NCBI GenBank assembly: GCA_032622095.1
Contig: CP136065.1
Span: 150,293,577-150,357,576, forward strand
From: Siphonodentalium dalli
Lineage: Eukaryota > Mollusca > Scaphopoda > Gadilida > Siphonodentaliidae
Reading direction: 5' to 3'
Length of the DNA stretch: 64,000 nucleotides
Every line of letters begins with the position of its first letter. The stretch's first letter is position 1. Made by a program: the position numbers and the translations under genes. A model generated the notes under the pieces. It saw only the letters and a program-made list of their open reading frames with translations, was not told where the DNA came from and did no database searches. This document shows positions 10,926 through 24,049 of the stretch, one piece after another.

Positions 10926-11139
10926 TTTCATGCCTAGGTACAACAAAGCTGTCACAATTCACAGTACAGATGGCCTTGCTCAAGAGTAACACTTGACATG
11001 AGATTTAAAGAGCATATAACTCTACAGTCACATGTCAACTCAACATCAAGCCAAAGTTGGGTAATTCAAAACTCTACCGGTATGTGTGAAACTCACATCG
11101 CGGTCAACACAGCACAACAAGGTGGGACTTTAGCCACTG

Positions 11140-11870
11140 GACCATCCAAGATAGCAACTGGAGGACATGTTTTTCAATCAAATTAGGAAAAATTTGACAG
11201 TTCTCATCTAATTCCACCCAGAATATCCATAGGAAGTTTGGTGACGATCAGGTGATGGATGTGGCCTGTAAGGTGTGCCGAAGGATTTAGTCATGCAAAG
11301 AGTAACATTCCAGATGGCCACTGATGGTCATGTTTTTTAACGAAAATTGGAAAAACTTGATGCTCCCATCTAGTGAACACGCCAAAGATCCAAATGAAGT
11401 TTGGTGATGATCGGATGACGGATGTGGACTGGAGGGTGTGTGGAAAAATTTAGTAAAGCAAAGAGTTGTTCATCGATAATCATTCAAATTCAATAGCTCC
11501 CATCTGGAGGTGAACCTGAACATGCCTGTACATTTTCAAAACATTCCTCCAACAGATGTAGGCTGCAGGGTGTGTCAATGGGATTAAATGTAAAATTAAA
11601 GATGTTTTTTTAATTAATTTTGGAAAATATTTGACGGCTCCCATCTAGAGGCCACCCCAAAGATCCATATGAAGTTTGGTAATGATCAGATGAGGGATGT
11701 AGCCTGTAGAGTGTGCCAAAAGATATACTAATTCAAAATGTAAATCCATTTTCATGACAATGACCACGATATACAGCTTCAATGTTGTTATCGATGGATG
11801 AACAGACGGACAGAGCCCATTTCTATATTCCCCACCAAACTTTGTTTGCGGGGATAACAAGTTTCAAGCC
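11140..11870. repeat. Tandem repeat related to the 164-bp family
   Basis: Diverged units of about 160 bp share words with the arrays at 20.6-21.9 and 52.5-60.0 kb: GGATTTAGTCATGCAAAGAG, GGCTCCCATCTAGAGG-like and AGTTTGGTGATGATCGGATG-like. The block ends differently, with a GGACAGAGCCC segment and CCACCAAACTTTGTTTG. Non-coding. Confidence 0.72.
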
Positions 11871-12900
11871 TATAATCAGTAATCACCTCTCAGAATACTA
11901 CCAGATCTCACACATTTAAATTTGTATCATTGAAGATTTTGCCCATGTATGTTTGGAAAATAATTTACCAGAGCCACACATGCTTACTTACCAAAACAAT
12001 GATGAAATAATGTACATAAAACTGGCTAGACCTATTTTACAGAATTTGTGGATGTCATTACTGCACATGTACAGTTTCAATTTGACCAGTTATTATGTTT
12101 TTGGACATGTTTTTTATTCTCTTGCTTTGCTTTTATTAAATTCTTTATTTTAAACTGTTTCTTTTTTATTTTCGGTTTGATCAATGATCCTATATTTATG
12201 TTTTCGCAATCTGGCCAAGGTTTCCGAAAAATGGCCCAAAAAAGTGGCCGAATGAATGGAAGAATTGGAGACCATTTCAATAGCATGAGAGTGCAATTCT
12301 GTACATAGATATCATACCACATTACTAGATGCCCTGATCTACACTCACAATTACTGATCTGGGTGCTGAATATAATTGTTTGTTGATGAAGATCAAATCT
12401 GGTTATTGTCAATTTGTATGTGACCGTACTTGGTAATTTGTTAGTTTCTAAGAAACTTCTATTCACTACCTGTTGATTTCAGCAAAGACAAAAGATTGAG
12501 CACATCAGTCAATAGAAGTTAGTTTGAATTTTCAAAAAAATTTGCATGCATGTGATTCTGAGATAATTACAGCTATGTACAAACAAACACATGTCAGAAG
12601 TATGTCACTCAATGTGTTAACATCAAGCTAACATTCAGTTGTATTGATAAATTGTGTTCGCAAACTATTCAAGAAGAGATCTAATTAGCTGGAATTAGCA
12701 GAAATTAGCTGGAATTATTTTTTAAATTAATAAAATACCAAGTGGAGTTGGACAGAAAATAGGCATGTTGTGAATCGTCGTAATAGTGCAATCCATTGAT
12801 AAATTTTTACATTAATATAGCTTCAACTACCGGTATTGCACCCAGATCGGCGAATAGAAATAAAAGTCGGCCGACCACAGTGTCCCCCAACAAGGTGGCA
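11871..12900. other. Intron 5, unassigned part
   Basis: AT-rich sequence. Overlapping frames of 66-129 codons at 11953-12466 on both strands show no family resemblance. Nothing else was recognised. Confidence 0.6.
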
Positions 12901-12919
12901 AGTCGATGCCGCTTTGTTA

Positions 12920-13870
12920 AAGAAATTAAAAAACATGTTGAAATGTTCTAAGTCGAAAGGGTTAATAATTCAGTAAAAAATAATTTTTCCGTCATCTATA
13001 TACATGTTGCACATCTCCAATATGTGGGTAACAATACTCTGAAGTTTCAAATATCTACGATCAAAACTGTAGGAGGAGTTGATTACACCATGAAGGTACC
13101 CTCATACAGAAAATTATAAAAAATGTTTTTCAAAGTCGAAAGGCCCATAACTGTGGGAAAAATCATTGAATCAAACTCAAATTCGAACTTGACCTGTATT
13201 TTGATATGAACGACCCACTAAAAAAAACAGACTTTCCAATTAAACAATCTAAACTTGAGTTATCATCCGGAAATCAAAGAAAAAACAAGAAAATTGAATT
13301 TTCTAAGTCGAAAAGCCCATAACTCTGAGAAAAATCATTGGATCAAACTCAAATTCGAAATTGACCTGTATTTTGATATCAATGACTCACAAAAAAACGG
13401 AATTTTCAATTGAACAGTCCAAACTTGAGTTATCATCCGGAAACCAAAGAAAAAAGAAGTAAAATAGAATTTTCTAAGTCGAAAAAAGTCCATAACTCTA
13501 GGACAAATTATCGGACCAAATTAAAATTCGAACTCAACCTGTATCTTGATATGACTGATCCACATAAAAACGGTATATGCAATTAAAAGATCCAAACTTG
13601 AGATATCATCCGGAAAACCGAAAAAGTGAGAAATTTTCGAAGTAAAAAAAAAGTTGAAAAACGGGAAATAACTCCATAAAAGAACATCGGATCAAACCCA
13701 TAATTGCAGAGTACCTGTGGTCTTGGTTGAGACACCTTCATACCAAGTTTCAATCAAATCGGATGATCATTACTGGAGTTATAACTCTGGACGCACGGAC
13801 AGGATGCACGTACGGATGGACGGGGCTGATTACAATAGTCTCCCAAAAATAAATTTTTCGGGGGACAATA
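12920..13870. repeat. Tandem repeat, about 180-bp units
   Basis: About four units contain TTCTAAGTCGAAAAGCCCAT, then ATTGGATCAAACTCAAATTC, then CTTGAGTTATCATCCGGAAA. The block ends with a GGACGCACGGACAGGATGC segment and a CGGGGGACAATAA word. Similar units recur at 49560-49960, so this is a dispersed element with internal repetition. Confidence 0.75.
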
Positions 13871-14775
13871 AATGCCTAAAAGCATGACTTTTGAATTATG
13901 ACATAGGGCCCTGCGAAGCTTCGATTCAGTGTTGACATTTGCAACCAGATTTGAGATCAATACCGAATCAATTTGCATATTTTTGAATCAGCCCATTCTT
14001 TCCCGTTTAGGCAGCTGGTTTAGGGGGACAAACAACTAAATTTGTTATTAAAAGAACTCAATTGATGGGGCAATTGCCGCATTATACGGTTTTTCCCCCA
14101 TCTGGAGGTCTCGCTGGCTCCGTGTATGATGTAATATTGAGTTTATACTAGTTAAGCGATTACGTGTAACACTCGTAACATTGGTGATATTTGGACAATG
14201 TTGGGGCAAAATGTAGTATATATCTATAATAACTATACACAGGTCAAAAGTCAAGACATCTACGTTCTGTATAATTTTATATAGTTATTGTTAGCAAAAG
14301 TTTCTTATAATTATTAAAATTAATTAATAAACACTATTACATATATACATTATATTATAGTCGAGTAGTGTATCTACAGTAGTATGTACTCATTTTATAG
14401 TGGTCAAGGTCTGTGCTCAGATGACGTATATGTCATATGTTATACTCAGTGATATATAGTCTCGATTTTCATTTGAGAAAGTTGAGAAAGATGTCAGTGG
14501 CAAAATGTTTGTCTGTCTTGATTCTTTGTCTCAGCTTTTATGAAAAATAAGCGAACAATAATTAAAAGGATATCCTATGGTCAGCTATGATTTTCTCCGT
14601 CCAATGCTTGTCCCAATTCAATTCGGATTCGATGTCAATATAGACATCGGACACCCGATTCTTTAGATTCAATTGCCAAATTTTCGATTCGCAGGGCCCT
14701 ATTATGACATCACTATCAATAAATAAAGATTCAGAAATTTTCGATGCAAGTCTGAGTTTAGTGTGTCTATCATTT
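13871..14775. other. Intron 5, unassigned part
   Basis: The word GGGCCCT followed by TCGATTC-type sequence occurs near 13907-13926 and, inverted, at about 14683-14700. This may mark the ends of an insertion of about 0.8 kb, but the match is short. No gene was recognised. Confidence 0.45.
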
Positions 14776-14868
14776 GCAGAATGAGGTCCCCAGAGGGTAA
14801 ATTTAGTAATGCAACCCCACACAGCGGGTTATAATCACCAAATTCACTATCTGGGGACCTCATTCTGC
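14776..14868. repeat. 93-bp foldback MITE, copy 1
   Basis: It starts GCAGAATGAGGTCCCCAGAG and ends with the complement. The second copy is only 200 bp away. Each copy is flanked by the same dinucleotide on both sides (TT here), consistent with a 2-bp target duplication. Confidence 0.85.
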
Positions 14869-15068
14869 TTAGACCTCATCTTCTAGGAAATATATATAGT
14901 CTCAAATTAACATTGTTTTAGTTACTTTTTCACTTCTGGGAAGTTTCTATATCCCCTAATTTTCAGAAGATAAATTGCATAATCAAGGTGACTAATGGGT
15001 GAACATCACCAACTTCAACAGAGAAACTTCAATATGATCCTAGGTCTCCAATAGAAGTTGAGACCTAA

Positions 15069-15161
15069 GCAGAATGAGGTCCCCAGAGGGTGAATTTGGT
15101 GATGCTAGCCCACTGTGTGAGACAGTGTTACTAAATTCACCCTCTAGGGACCTCATTCTGC
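15069..15161. repeat. 93-bp foldback MITE, copy 2
   Basis: Same ends as the copy at 14776, with AA on both flanks. The internal 30 bases differ from copy 1, so the pair is not a simple local duplication. It lies 94 bp past the splice donor of exon 5. Confidence 0.85.
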
Positions 15162-15254
15162 AAACGTCAGACACATTATATCCAGGCTTGTGTGGGTGCA
15201 GATCTGGCTGTTTGAATTTGTGGTGTGTGTGTGTCTGTATATGCAATGCAATAC

Positions 15255-15428
15255 CTGTTCCTTCAAACATTCCTATGACCAGACCACCATATGCTACAGC
15301 AACATTGAAGTCAAGACACCCAACAATTTTGTCGACGAAAGTCAAGTCATTGTATCGAGGCTGCAGGAAGAAGTATGGGATATACGACATGAAGAACAAA
15401 ATCCCGCCGGCAGCTGCTCCGGAATTTG
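15255..15428 (-). CDS. ABCA3-like exon 5: TMD1 helices
   Basis: 174 bases encode residues 375-432. ANSGAAAGGILFFMSYIPYF matches the helix after the FFSK segment of ABCA proteins, and NVAVAYGGLVIGMFEGTG is the next helix. The acceptor TTTTTTTGCAG has a long pyrimidine tract and the donor is ACAG/GTATTG. It starts in phase 2 and ends with one base that completes Gly with exon 6. Confidence 0.96.
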
Positions 15429-17098
15429 CTGCAAAAAAAAAAAAAGAAATTAAAACTTTCATTACTGAGTGAATTCTACTAGTTACAAAATTATGCCTTG
15501 GAATAGTTTATTATTTATCTGGAGGGATGTTCAGGAAAAATAAGCAGACAACAGAAGAACATATAATACAAGTACAGTCTCAGCAAACTTCAGACCCACA
15601 TATTTTAAAGTGGGTCTGACTACGGTCACTACCAGTTGTTGAGTTATGCTCGAACAAGATATGTCCTAGGATTAGATCACAGGAGCTTATAACGCACTCT
15701 GCTCCCCCCTCAATTCCATTTCTATCCATATCAGTTAATTTATTTTTGAACACCAAATATCTCCTAAGGCCATTATTTATCCGGGTTGAAGTCTCCCAAA
15801 TATCAATGGACGTCAATAGTCGAAAATCAACCCAGTGGAGCACGTACATTACCCCCTGTGGTTTAGATTCAAATATGTCAAACTTCGCCCATCATTTTGG
15901 AAATCCTGGGTAACCTAATCAACAAGAGGAAGCATATAGTAGAGTATATAGTATGCACTCTATCCTCTGAAACTTTTCCAGCAATGAGGTATAAAAATGT
16001 GAGTCTGTAACATTGGTGCAATCAGGAAGGCATTTTATAGAACTGTAGACCTACGGGTACCCCTGAAAACAGGACAGAGAAGCAGATACGAACATTGCCT
16101 TTTATATGCAAGATGTTCTGAGTTCAGATCTGAGTTATTTTAACTTGTTCATTATAATGCTGGAATTGTCACTAAGTGAGAAAATAATTAAAATTAGTAT
16201 GTCATTGGCAAGCTGTAAAAAGATATATACATGAGGTTTCTTTTGTATATACCCATTCATTCTTTACTTTCAATGGCTCTAAAGATGAATCTTAGAGCTA
16301 AAAATGTTAAATTTCATTATATATTAAATTACTCATTGGCACAGATTGGCAAGCTTTCATTATTTGTCTTCTCTATTAGGTATATACATGTAAACTTAAG
16401 TAATCATAATATGTACAGCGTTAACAGGACATATCATGCACTGAGATAAAACCTAGATAACCTAATACATAACAATGAACATTTAGTGTGACATTATCGA
16501 TAACTTGGTACAGCATGTTCTCAGTTAAGCAGGACAAACATCTGTGTAAATTGTTTATCTATAAATATAAAAGGAAGAGTCTAGATGGAGGTCCTGTTTA
16601 AACAATGATAAAGCATCAGTTAAATTACCTATGGAAAATTTATCACACTAGTGAGTGATTCATTTAACAATTATTGACTTACACCGCTTAAGAGTTGATC
16701 AAAATAAGACGGTATTAAAATTCTGAAAAGTTTTTTAAATCATATGTATATATATTATATATATATTATGTGGGGGTATTTATATAATATATAAATATAT
16801 AAATTTCATAAAACCTAAAAACTATTGCAAATCGCCAATAAGAACACGTTTTCAGTTGATTTTTTTCCCCGCAAAAGCAGCCTATGTGAAACCTTAGAAT
16901 AACAAGCACGCTATAAAAAGAACTAGAAGTGGGCAGTCCAAATGGACTAAGGATACCCCCCGTATATATATAATATATTTCATTGTAATAATTGGCAGTA
17001 TAATATTGGCAAAAGTTGACTTTAAAGGCATATTCACAATACAAACTACCAATGCTGATTCCGGATACCGATAATCAGTTCATCAATATATGCCATAC
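15429..17098. other. Intron 4
   Basis: AT-rich, with a TATATA-rich patch at about 16741-16800. No exon or element end was recognised in it. Confidence 0.7.
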
Positions 17099-17336
17099 CT
17101 TTGCTAAAGAAGACACTGACAGCGAAGCAGAATGTAATGACTGCTATGGAGTAACTGACAAGATACAAGCAGATAATAAGCGGATTAGTTTCTCCAATAA
17201 CGCTCCCATGTTCACCGATGTCAATACAGAGCAGAAACGTCATCATGACAATTGAGATCAGCAGAAACAGTAAATACTTGATGAACCAAGCCAACCAATG
17301 GAGCCAGCCACTCAGCCCCATCATCTTCATTGACTC
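17099..17336 (-). CDS. ABCA3-like exon 4: TMD1 helices
   Basis: 238 bases encode residues 296-374. ESMKMMGLSGWLHWLAWFIK is highly typical of ABCA proteins. Two hydrophobic helices follow (YLLFLLISIVMMTFLLC and IICLYLVSYSIAVITFCFAV) with FFSK at the end. The acceptor is CACTTTACAG and the donor is AAAG/GTATGG. It starts in phase 0 and leaves one base. Confidence 0.97.
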
Positions 17337-17880
17337 CTGTAAAGTGATAACATGTCTCATGATGGGTTCACAAGTGTTGAATTTGATGCATCATCTGTAA
17401 GTTCTACATCTGATGCCGAATTAGAGTGTGAAATCTTTGGAGATTTAGCAGACATGTAGCATGACTCACAATGGGTTCACAAGTGTTGGATTTGGAGTAT
17501 CATCTGCGATTTATACATCTGATACCGAATTAGAGTGTGAAATCATTGGAGATTTAACAGACATGTAGCACTCATCATGGTTGTTGAGTGCATCATATTC
17601 AAAGTGTGAGACATGCGTTGTGGTGCATTTGCTTTAAAACAGAAAATGGATAAAATCTGTCATGGCTACGGTACTATTGTTCATCAGTATCAGCACATTT
17701 ACACAATGATTATAATACATAAGACATGTATTATTTTGTATATAGCTGATAATAAACTTGACGTATGGACACCATTAGTGCCAACACTGCAGAATACAAG
17801 ACAATCAATGACTGTAGATTCGCTCACCTGACTGTAAAGACTGAGAAGACTGTGACTCTGAAGACTACAGCAGTAGTAGG
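17337..17880. repeat. Intron 3 part with a short tandem duplication
   Basis: About 110 bases near 17355-17460 are repeated at about 17462-17568, with shared words GGGTTCACAAGTGTTG and TAGAGTGTGAAATC. The stretch at about 17785-17880 resembles 21880-21960 (CAATCAATGACTGTAG, CGCTCACC). No coding content. Confidence 0.65.
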
Positions 17881-18097
17881 TACAGTAATGCCCTAAATAA
17901 TCGACTCCTTAACCACAGCAGAATTATGGGTAACTGTTCAGGATTTAGTCGGAAATATGGCTTGTTGCCATTCATCAGAAAGCTCTCAGTGAGAGCTTTC
18001 CGTTAAATGGCAACAAGCCATATTTCCGACTAAATCCTGAAAAGTTGCCCATAATTCTGCTTTGGTTAAGGAGTAAATTATTTAGGGTATTACTGTA
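17881..18097. repeat. CAGT-ended foldback MITE, full copy
   Basis: 217 bp, same ends and arms as the copy at 10710, with a few more mismatches. It lies in intron 3. Confidence 0.9.
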
Positions 18098-18580
18098 CTT
18101 TTCAAAATCACTTAAAAAACAATAAATTCTTAACAGGAACATAGCTAGAGGTTCTCTGTTGAGCGGCGGTCTTCACTTTGAAATTTCTAATTGCACACTA
18201 CTGACCAAACCAATCAACAATCCCCCTACACTAACCAGACCGCAGTTCTAAGTTCACAAAATTCTTTTTGCACATCCGTCTTAATTATAAGGAATATTAC
18301 AACTGGTACTTCAAACTCTCCAACTTTTGGAAATTTCCAACCTGACATCCCCCATAAAGTTACAATTTGTGGCGAATCTGACATCCCCCATAAAGTTCTA
18401 AAATGTGGCCACTTCGGTCTAATAGTTTAAATTTTCCATTGAATACTGGTTGAATAAAAGGCTGCTCGGCCGGAGTCCCCCGAAACGGTGGCTTCATTTG
18501 GACTATAATATTATATGGAAAACAATTTGTGCATTGTCTCATAACTGAGCTGCATACAAATAACCAAGTCTGAAAAAACT
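18098..18580. repeat. Intron 3 part with GGAAATTTCCAACC words
   Basis: Around 18310-18410 are words of the GGAAATTTCCAACCTGACA kind that recur at 38.5-38.8, 40.1-40.2 and 60.85-61.55 kb. They mark a short decayed piece of that dispersed family. Nothing coding was recognised. Confidence 0.55.
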
Positions 18581-18589
18581 CTTAAAGTC

Positions 18590-19060
18590 GCGATATAATC
18601 TCAAATTGGCACAAAATAAAAAAATTCTAAGAATACAGGTTCGGACAAAGTTGCATTCCAGGATGTACAATTCTATGTTGAAAAATGGCAGTAACTCCGC
18701 GAAACTGACTCCGACTTAACTCAAAATCGCAGGTGCACAGGTTCCCATGCTGGTTGACACATGTGCCACTTAAAAAAAATTACTGGCAAATGACGGAATA
18801 CAGGCTCGGACAAAAGTTGCGTCCCAGGATGTACGATCCTATGTTGAAAATGGCAATAACTCCGCCAATATGAAACCGACTGAACTCAAATTCGCAGGTG
18901 CACAGGTACACATGCTAGTTGACATCTGTGCCAAGTTTAAAAAAATTAATCAGAAAATGACAGAATACAGACTCGGACAAATTCATGGATGGACAGACAA
19001 ACAAACAAGGGTCATTATACAATCTTCAGACGGGAAGTCGGGGGACAAAAATCTCAAACT
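18590..19060. repeat. Tandem repeat, about 165-bp units
   Basis: Three units are marked by GAATACAGGTTCGGACAAAG-like words at about 18632, 18803 and 18963 and by TCGCAGGTGCACAGGT words. The block ends in GGACAGACAAACAAACAAGG and a GGGGACAAAAATCTC word, an ending style shared with the other internally repeated elements here. Confidence 0.7.
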
Positions 19061-19866
19061 ATGAGAATAATTCTAACCTATTTTTGGTGTGAAAATAAAA
19101 TCTAGGGGAGAGTTAAATCTTTTATCTCTGCCCCTATTATGCCCCAATTTGAGCCGATGTAAATCACAATTTATGAGATCCATTCATCTAGTAATGTCAA
19201 ACGGTATATTTTAAGAGTTGCGGTAAATTCATTTTCCTCAAAAGTAATTACAGAATTTAGGGAAGGGTAAATCAGCATGGCACCACTGATAATATTCCTT
19301 GAAATTATCAGCGTAATAGATCTACACCTCATTAGCATATATAGACAAAAATAGTTAAATGCCTATAATACATATTATTGTAACACCTGTTAACTGATAA
19401 CTGATCAAAAATATGATCACAGGAATCCATATACCAATACCCAACTTGAATTCAAAAGCCCAATTAATTTGTTTTAAGAAGGGTTAAAGTACATTCTCAT
19501 GCCTATAATAGAACTTGGTACTGTAATGAACATTTCGGAGATCCTGGGTATCCTATTCAACAGCCATGTTAACTTAACCCTTTGGAGAGTATTTATAACA
19601 TCATATACATTTATGTGTATTTTCTGTTTACGTGTGCTACCATAATCTATTGCACTTATACATTGGGACATTATATTAATTATAATATCTCCTATACAAT
19701 TCATTTATAAATCAGATGATTAATTGATGTTATGTCTACATAAAAATGACACTTCCTGAAACGACATATATGTCGTTCCACTCGCAAACCATACAGCAAC
19801 ATATATGTTGTTCTATTCGTCAAAGGGTTAAGCAATTAATGACTACTAGCATATACTGGTACATAC
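19061..19866. other. Intron 3, unassigned part
   Basis: Sequence at about 19380-19490 (ATATGATCACAGGAATCCAT) recurs at about 47990-48075, so part is a dispersed repeat. The ACGACATATATGTCGT palindrome is at about 19762. No gene was recognised. Confidence 0.55.
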
Positions 19867-20126
19867 CTTTAGCTTTTTCTCTTTCTCATACACAACATCC
19901 TGTACGATACTGAGTGCAGAAAGAATAAAACTGAGCATAACAATGAATGGAAACTGCCGCTGTATGACGATCACAAACTGGTCATCTTCATAAGGAGGAT
20001 ATGGCTGACGTCGGAGATTGATCAGTGTCTGATTTATCATGGGCCTAGTTGAATCTACTGCAAGCTCTTCAAATATAGCATTGTTGATTGCATACTCTAT
20101 ACTAAGAAATCCTTCCCTGTAATATC
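19867..20126 (-). CDS. ABCA3-like exon 3: end of extracellular loop and helix 2
   Basis: 260 bases encode residues 209-295. GYYREGFLSIEYAINNAIFE is the conserved ABCA segment that closes the first extracellular domain. QPYPPYEDDQFVIVIQRQFP leads into the helix IVMLSFILSALSIVQDVV, with the charged tail YEKEKKLK. The acceptor is TTATAACAG and the donor is AAAG/GTATGT. Phase is 2 in and 0 out. Confidence 0.97.
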
Positions 20127-20622
20127 CTGTTATAAAAGAATAAATACTTCCTAGAAGGCCAGGTCTATTACTTCAGATTCTTGTGTCACTGAACTTAACC
20201 CTTTCCTTATTATAAGATGCTCATTGACTAGTAGTTCTCTTGTAGCTCCTGGGAATAATTTGTTTCTGATCAAACCAAATATCGAACTGAATACACACCA
20301 ATATTCGTGAATCAAATTTTGAATTGAACATTTATCAATGATCATACCAATTATCAAGAAGCTGTTGAATATTACTCAAGTTGTCATCCAGACAACCAAA
20401 AATTGCAATTTCTAAGTAAAAAATTACGATAACTCAGACAAAAATCATCGAACTGGAACCATAATCAAAGTTGACCTGAATAATGTGATGAATATTCCTC
20501 ATATCAAGTTTTGTTCAGATCAGTTGATATTACCTGGAGTCATTACCTGCACAACACAAAAATTACAATTTCTAAGTCAAATGAGGGCCATAAATCCAAC
20601 AAAGAAAGTGCCAATGACACTG
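20127..20622. other. Intron 2 part next to exon 3
   Basis: Diverged relatives of the 12.9-13.9 kb tandem units (AACTCAGACAAAAATCATCG and similar) are visible at about 20395-20600. No gene was recognised. Confidence 0.5.
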
Positions 20623-21877
20623 TAGCTCAACTTGGGAAGGAGTAAAATCCAAAATGGCCTCTGGCAACCATTTTATTTTACGAATTTCGAAAAAAACTTG
20701 ATGGCTCTCATCTAAAGGTCACCAAGAAGATCCATATACAGTTTGGTGATGATTGGATGAGGGATGTAATTTAAAGGGTGTGCCAAAGGATTGAGTCATG
20801 CAAAGAGTAAAATCCAAGATGGCTGCCATGTTTTTCATCGAAAATTCAACAAATTTGATGGCTCCCATCTAGAGGTGATCCTAAACATGCCTGCAAATTT
20901 TCAAAACAATTCTCCAATAAATGCGGGCTGCTGGCTGAGCCAATGGATTTAAATTTTAAATCCAAGATGGCTGCTGGCGGCCATGTTTTTTAACAAATTT
21001 AGGAAAAATTTATGGCTCCCAACTAGACATCATCCCAAAGATCCATATAAAGTTTGCGATGATCGGATGAGGGATTTAGCTTGTAGGTTGTGCCGAAGGA
21101 TTTAGTCATACAAAGAATAAAATCCAAGATGGCTGCTGGTGGCCATGTTTTTATCGAATTTTGGAAATAATAGATGGCTCCCATCTAGAAGTCACACAGA
21201 AGACCCATACAAAGTGTGGTGATGATAGGATGAGTGATGTGGTCTGTAGGGTGAGCCAAAGGATTTAGTGATGCAAAGAGTAAAATCCAAGATGGCTACC
21301 AGCGGCCATGTTTTCATTGAAAATTTTTCAAATTCGATGGCTCCCATCTAGAGGTGATCCTAAACATGCCTGTAAATTTTCAAATCAATTCTTCAATAAA
21401 TGCGGGCTCTGGGGTGAGCCGGTGGATTCAAATATGAAATCCAAGATGGCTGCTGGTGGCCATGTTTTTTTAACAAATTTCGGTCAAAATAGAAGGCTGT
21501 AAAAAGAGTAAACTCCAAGATGGCTGCTGGCAGCCATGTTTTTCATCGAAATTCGTTCAAATTTGATAGCTCCCATCTACAGGTGATCACAATCGTGCCT
21601 GCAAATTAAAAAATGATCTGGCCATAAATACGGGTTGTAGGGCGTACCGATGGATTCAAATTTTAAATCCAAGATGGCTGCTGGCACAATTTGGAAAAAA
21701 GTCAATAGCTCCCATCTATAGGACACCCTGAAGCTACATATGAACTTTGGAGAAGAACGGATAAGGGATCCAATCTTCACCAAACTTCATTGTTGACGCA
21801 CGCATTGGACATCCGGACGCACACACGGACGACAACCCATGGCAATAGCTCAAACTTTTCATTGTAAAGCTGAGCTA
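20623..21877. mobile_element. Internally repeated element with TAGCTCAA ends
   Basis: It starts TAGCTCAACTTGGG and ends TGAGCTA preceded by CAATAGCTCAAACTTTTC. About seven diverged units of 150-170 bp carry AAATCCAAGATGGCTGCTGG and CATGTTTTT words. The second copy at 52497-60056 has the same start and end, which supports these boundaries. It has no coding capacity and is probably a non-autonomous element mobilised in trans. Confidence 0.72.
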
Positions 21878-23295
21878 AACAAGACAGTCAATGACTGTGG
21901 GGTCGCTCACCAGACTGCAAAGACTGATAAGACTGGGACTCTGGAGACCACAACTTTTCATAATCACTTTAAAAGAAGTAGATCTAAACAGGATATGTGG
22001 CCAAATTACCAACTGTACACTACTGATCACCCCCCCCCCCCCAAATATAAGCAAAATAGGCCATTTCATTCTTGCATAGAATTAGAAGACGTATCATGAA
22101 TTACTATGGGGAGAAAGAGTAATGTAGCTGGCCTTGCACCTACTTGACCTGGTGACCCTGATTAAACAAATCTGAATCACACATCACCAAAGGAGCCTCA
22201 ATATTATATATGAACTAAATAGAGCTGGTGGTTCTTTCAAAGAACACTTTTCAAGTTTGCCAAATATGTTCTGGTGAAGTGGTGGGTGTGGGAGAGTTAA
22301 ATGTCCTGTTGAAGGATTTGAACAATACATATGATAGATTGATGTTGTAATTGGGAATTAATGACCTCTAGCAGATCTCCAGGAAATGTTTATAAAAATG
22401 TCAGACTTCACTTGCAATTTTTAATATTTTTTGGAGTTATGTCCCTGGCCCTGCCCACATTTGACCCAGTGACCTCATTTGAACAAATCTGAATGTGAGT
22501 CACCTAGGCAATATCCACACCAACTATGAACCCATACGGTCTTATGGTTCCAGAGGAGAAGTTTAAAGAATTGTTGACTGACGGACGAGGAGTGATGACT
22601 ATAGCTCCACCAGAGACTTCGTCTCAGGTGAGCCAAAAACTATTGAAATTATAGAATGACTCCCCCCCTTTGGATCCCAAAATGCAACAGAATTCAAACT
22701 TTTTTAATGGAAGGGGAAGAACTCCATCTTTAATATATAGAGTTATTCCCCCTGCATTGAAAATAATTTTGCTTTTTACTGCAATCTAGATGACAAAACT
22801 CTTTGGCAACTCAATAAAAACAACATGTCCACAGTTTAATATACTGGATAAGTTGATAATACAATGTTTTGGAGCTTGCTCTTTCAAATGGTATATAATA
22901 TGGTATATAATATGGCATATATTTTATATAATGTAATCTGGGGGTTAAAAAATTAAGTAGTTTACTATTTTATATTCATTTTAGTCTAAATAATTAATTT
23001 TGAGAAAACAAATTACATCTCATTGAACAAATCTGCTAATTCCACCTCCTCAACCCATGTGGACATCCCTGCAAGAATAGGACATCTGTGATTTATTGGA
23101 TGCTTGTCTACATTTGCCTAACAATATTTCCTTAACCTTGAAAGCCAGTGCATTCTCTTAGGTGAGGCTACCCAAGGGACACTCACATATAAAAGACAAT
23201 GCACTGGCATGATACTAGTACCTTGTTATAAAATAATAAATATTGGACAAATATTAAAACTAGGAGCTCATTTCTCTAGATCAATGGTCTATTAT
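21878..23295. other. Intron 2, dispersed repeats without a gene
   Basis: A run of C is at about 22029-22042. The stretch at about 22130-22640 contains a TGACCTCATTTGAACAAATC unit and ends with GACGAGGAGTGATGACTATA and CTCAGGTGAGC, and it is repeated at about 28390-28940. An AT-rich patch (TATATAATATGG) is at about 22890-22930. Confidence 0.6.
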
Positions 23296-23840
23296 TATAC
23301 TTCCATGGTGTAACCAAGGAAGTATATTGTTTTTCTATTGCGGTCATTTTCTGTTTAATTGGAAATACACAGAAACTAATGGGAGGAGGACCGCGAAATC
23401 TCTAGTAAATGTAGGCATCTAAAGGATACTCAAAATGAAGGTACCGCGATTTCGGCCCAACTTTTTTTGGCAGAGTGAAATTAAAAACAAAATTATTTTT
23501 CACTATTATTATTATTATTAAAATACTCGACACTTTTGTAATCACTATATTTCGGAAAGTATGAGCAGTAGAAAACTAAAAGTTGGTAATTATGTTGGGG
23601 CAAATGAGTTGTGTGCCTTAGTCACATAACGAATATTGTCCGCGCTTTCCTCGCAGAGTTATCTCCCTTTATTTGAAAAAATGTCATTTTATTATCTCGG
23701 AAATTATAAGGAGCAGAGCATCGAAAATTGGACCGTATGCACACCTCGATATGCCCTACTAATCACGGGCATCAAAACTTGTGTCCGCGCTTTCCCTGAG
23801 GAGTTACCGCCCATAAATAGGCAAACCTCTATTTGATTTA
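23296..23840. repeat. Partial copy of the TATACTTCCATGG element
   Basis: About 540 bp from TATACTTCCATGGTGTAACC onward are nearly identical to 25016-25560. The only clear differences are a few substitutions and fewer ATT repeats in the microsatellite near 23505. Confidence 0.85.
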
Positions 23841-24049
23841 CTATGCTGTACTCTCGTACCATTCCAGATAACTGCATTTGGATTTCATAGTCATCTTGAC
23901 TGTTGTCAGTTTAGTCTGAGAAAGAAAATTGGACAGGGTCGGACATATATTTTGACGCTTGGGGGCAAAATTTTCGAAAAAAAAAGGTTTTCATTGACAT
24001 TCATCTATTTAAGTATGTAGTTTCCCTGAACGAAAACAAACCCATACCG

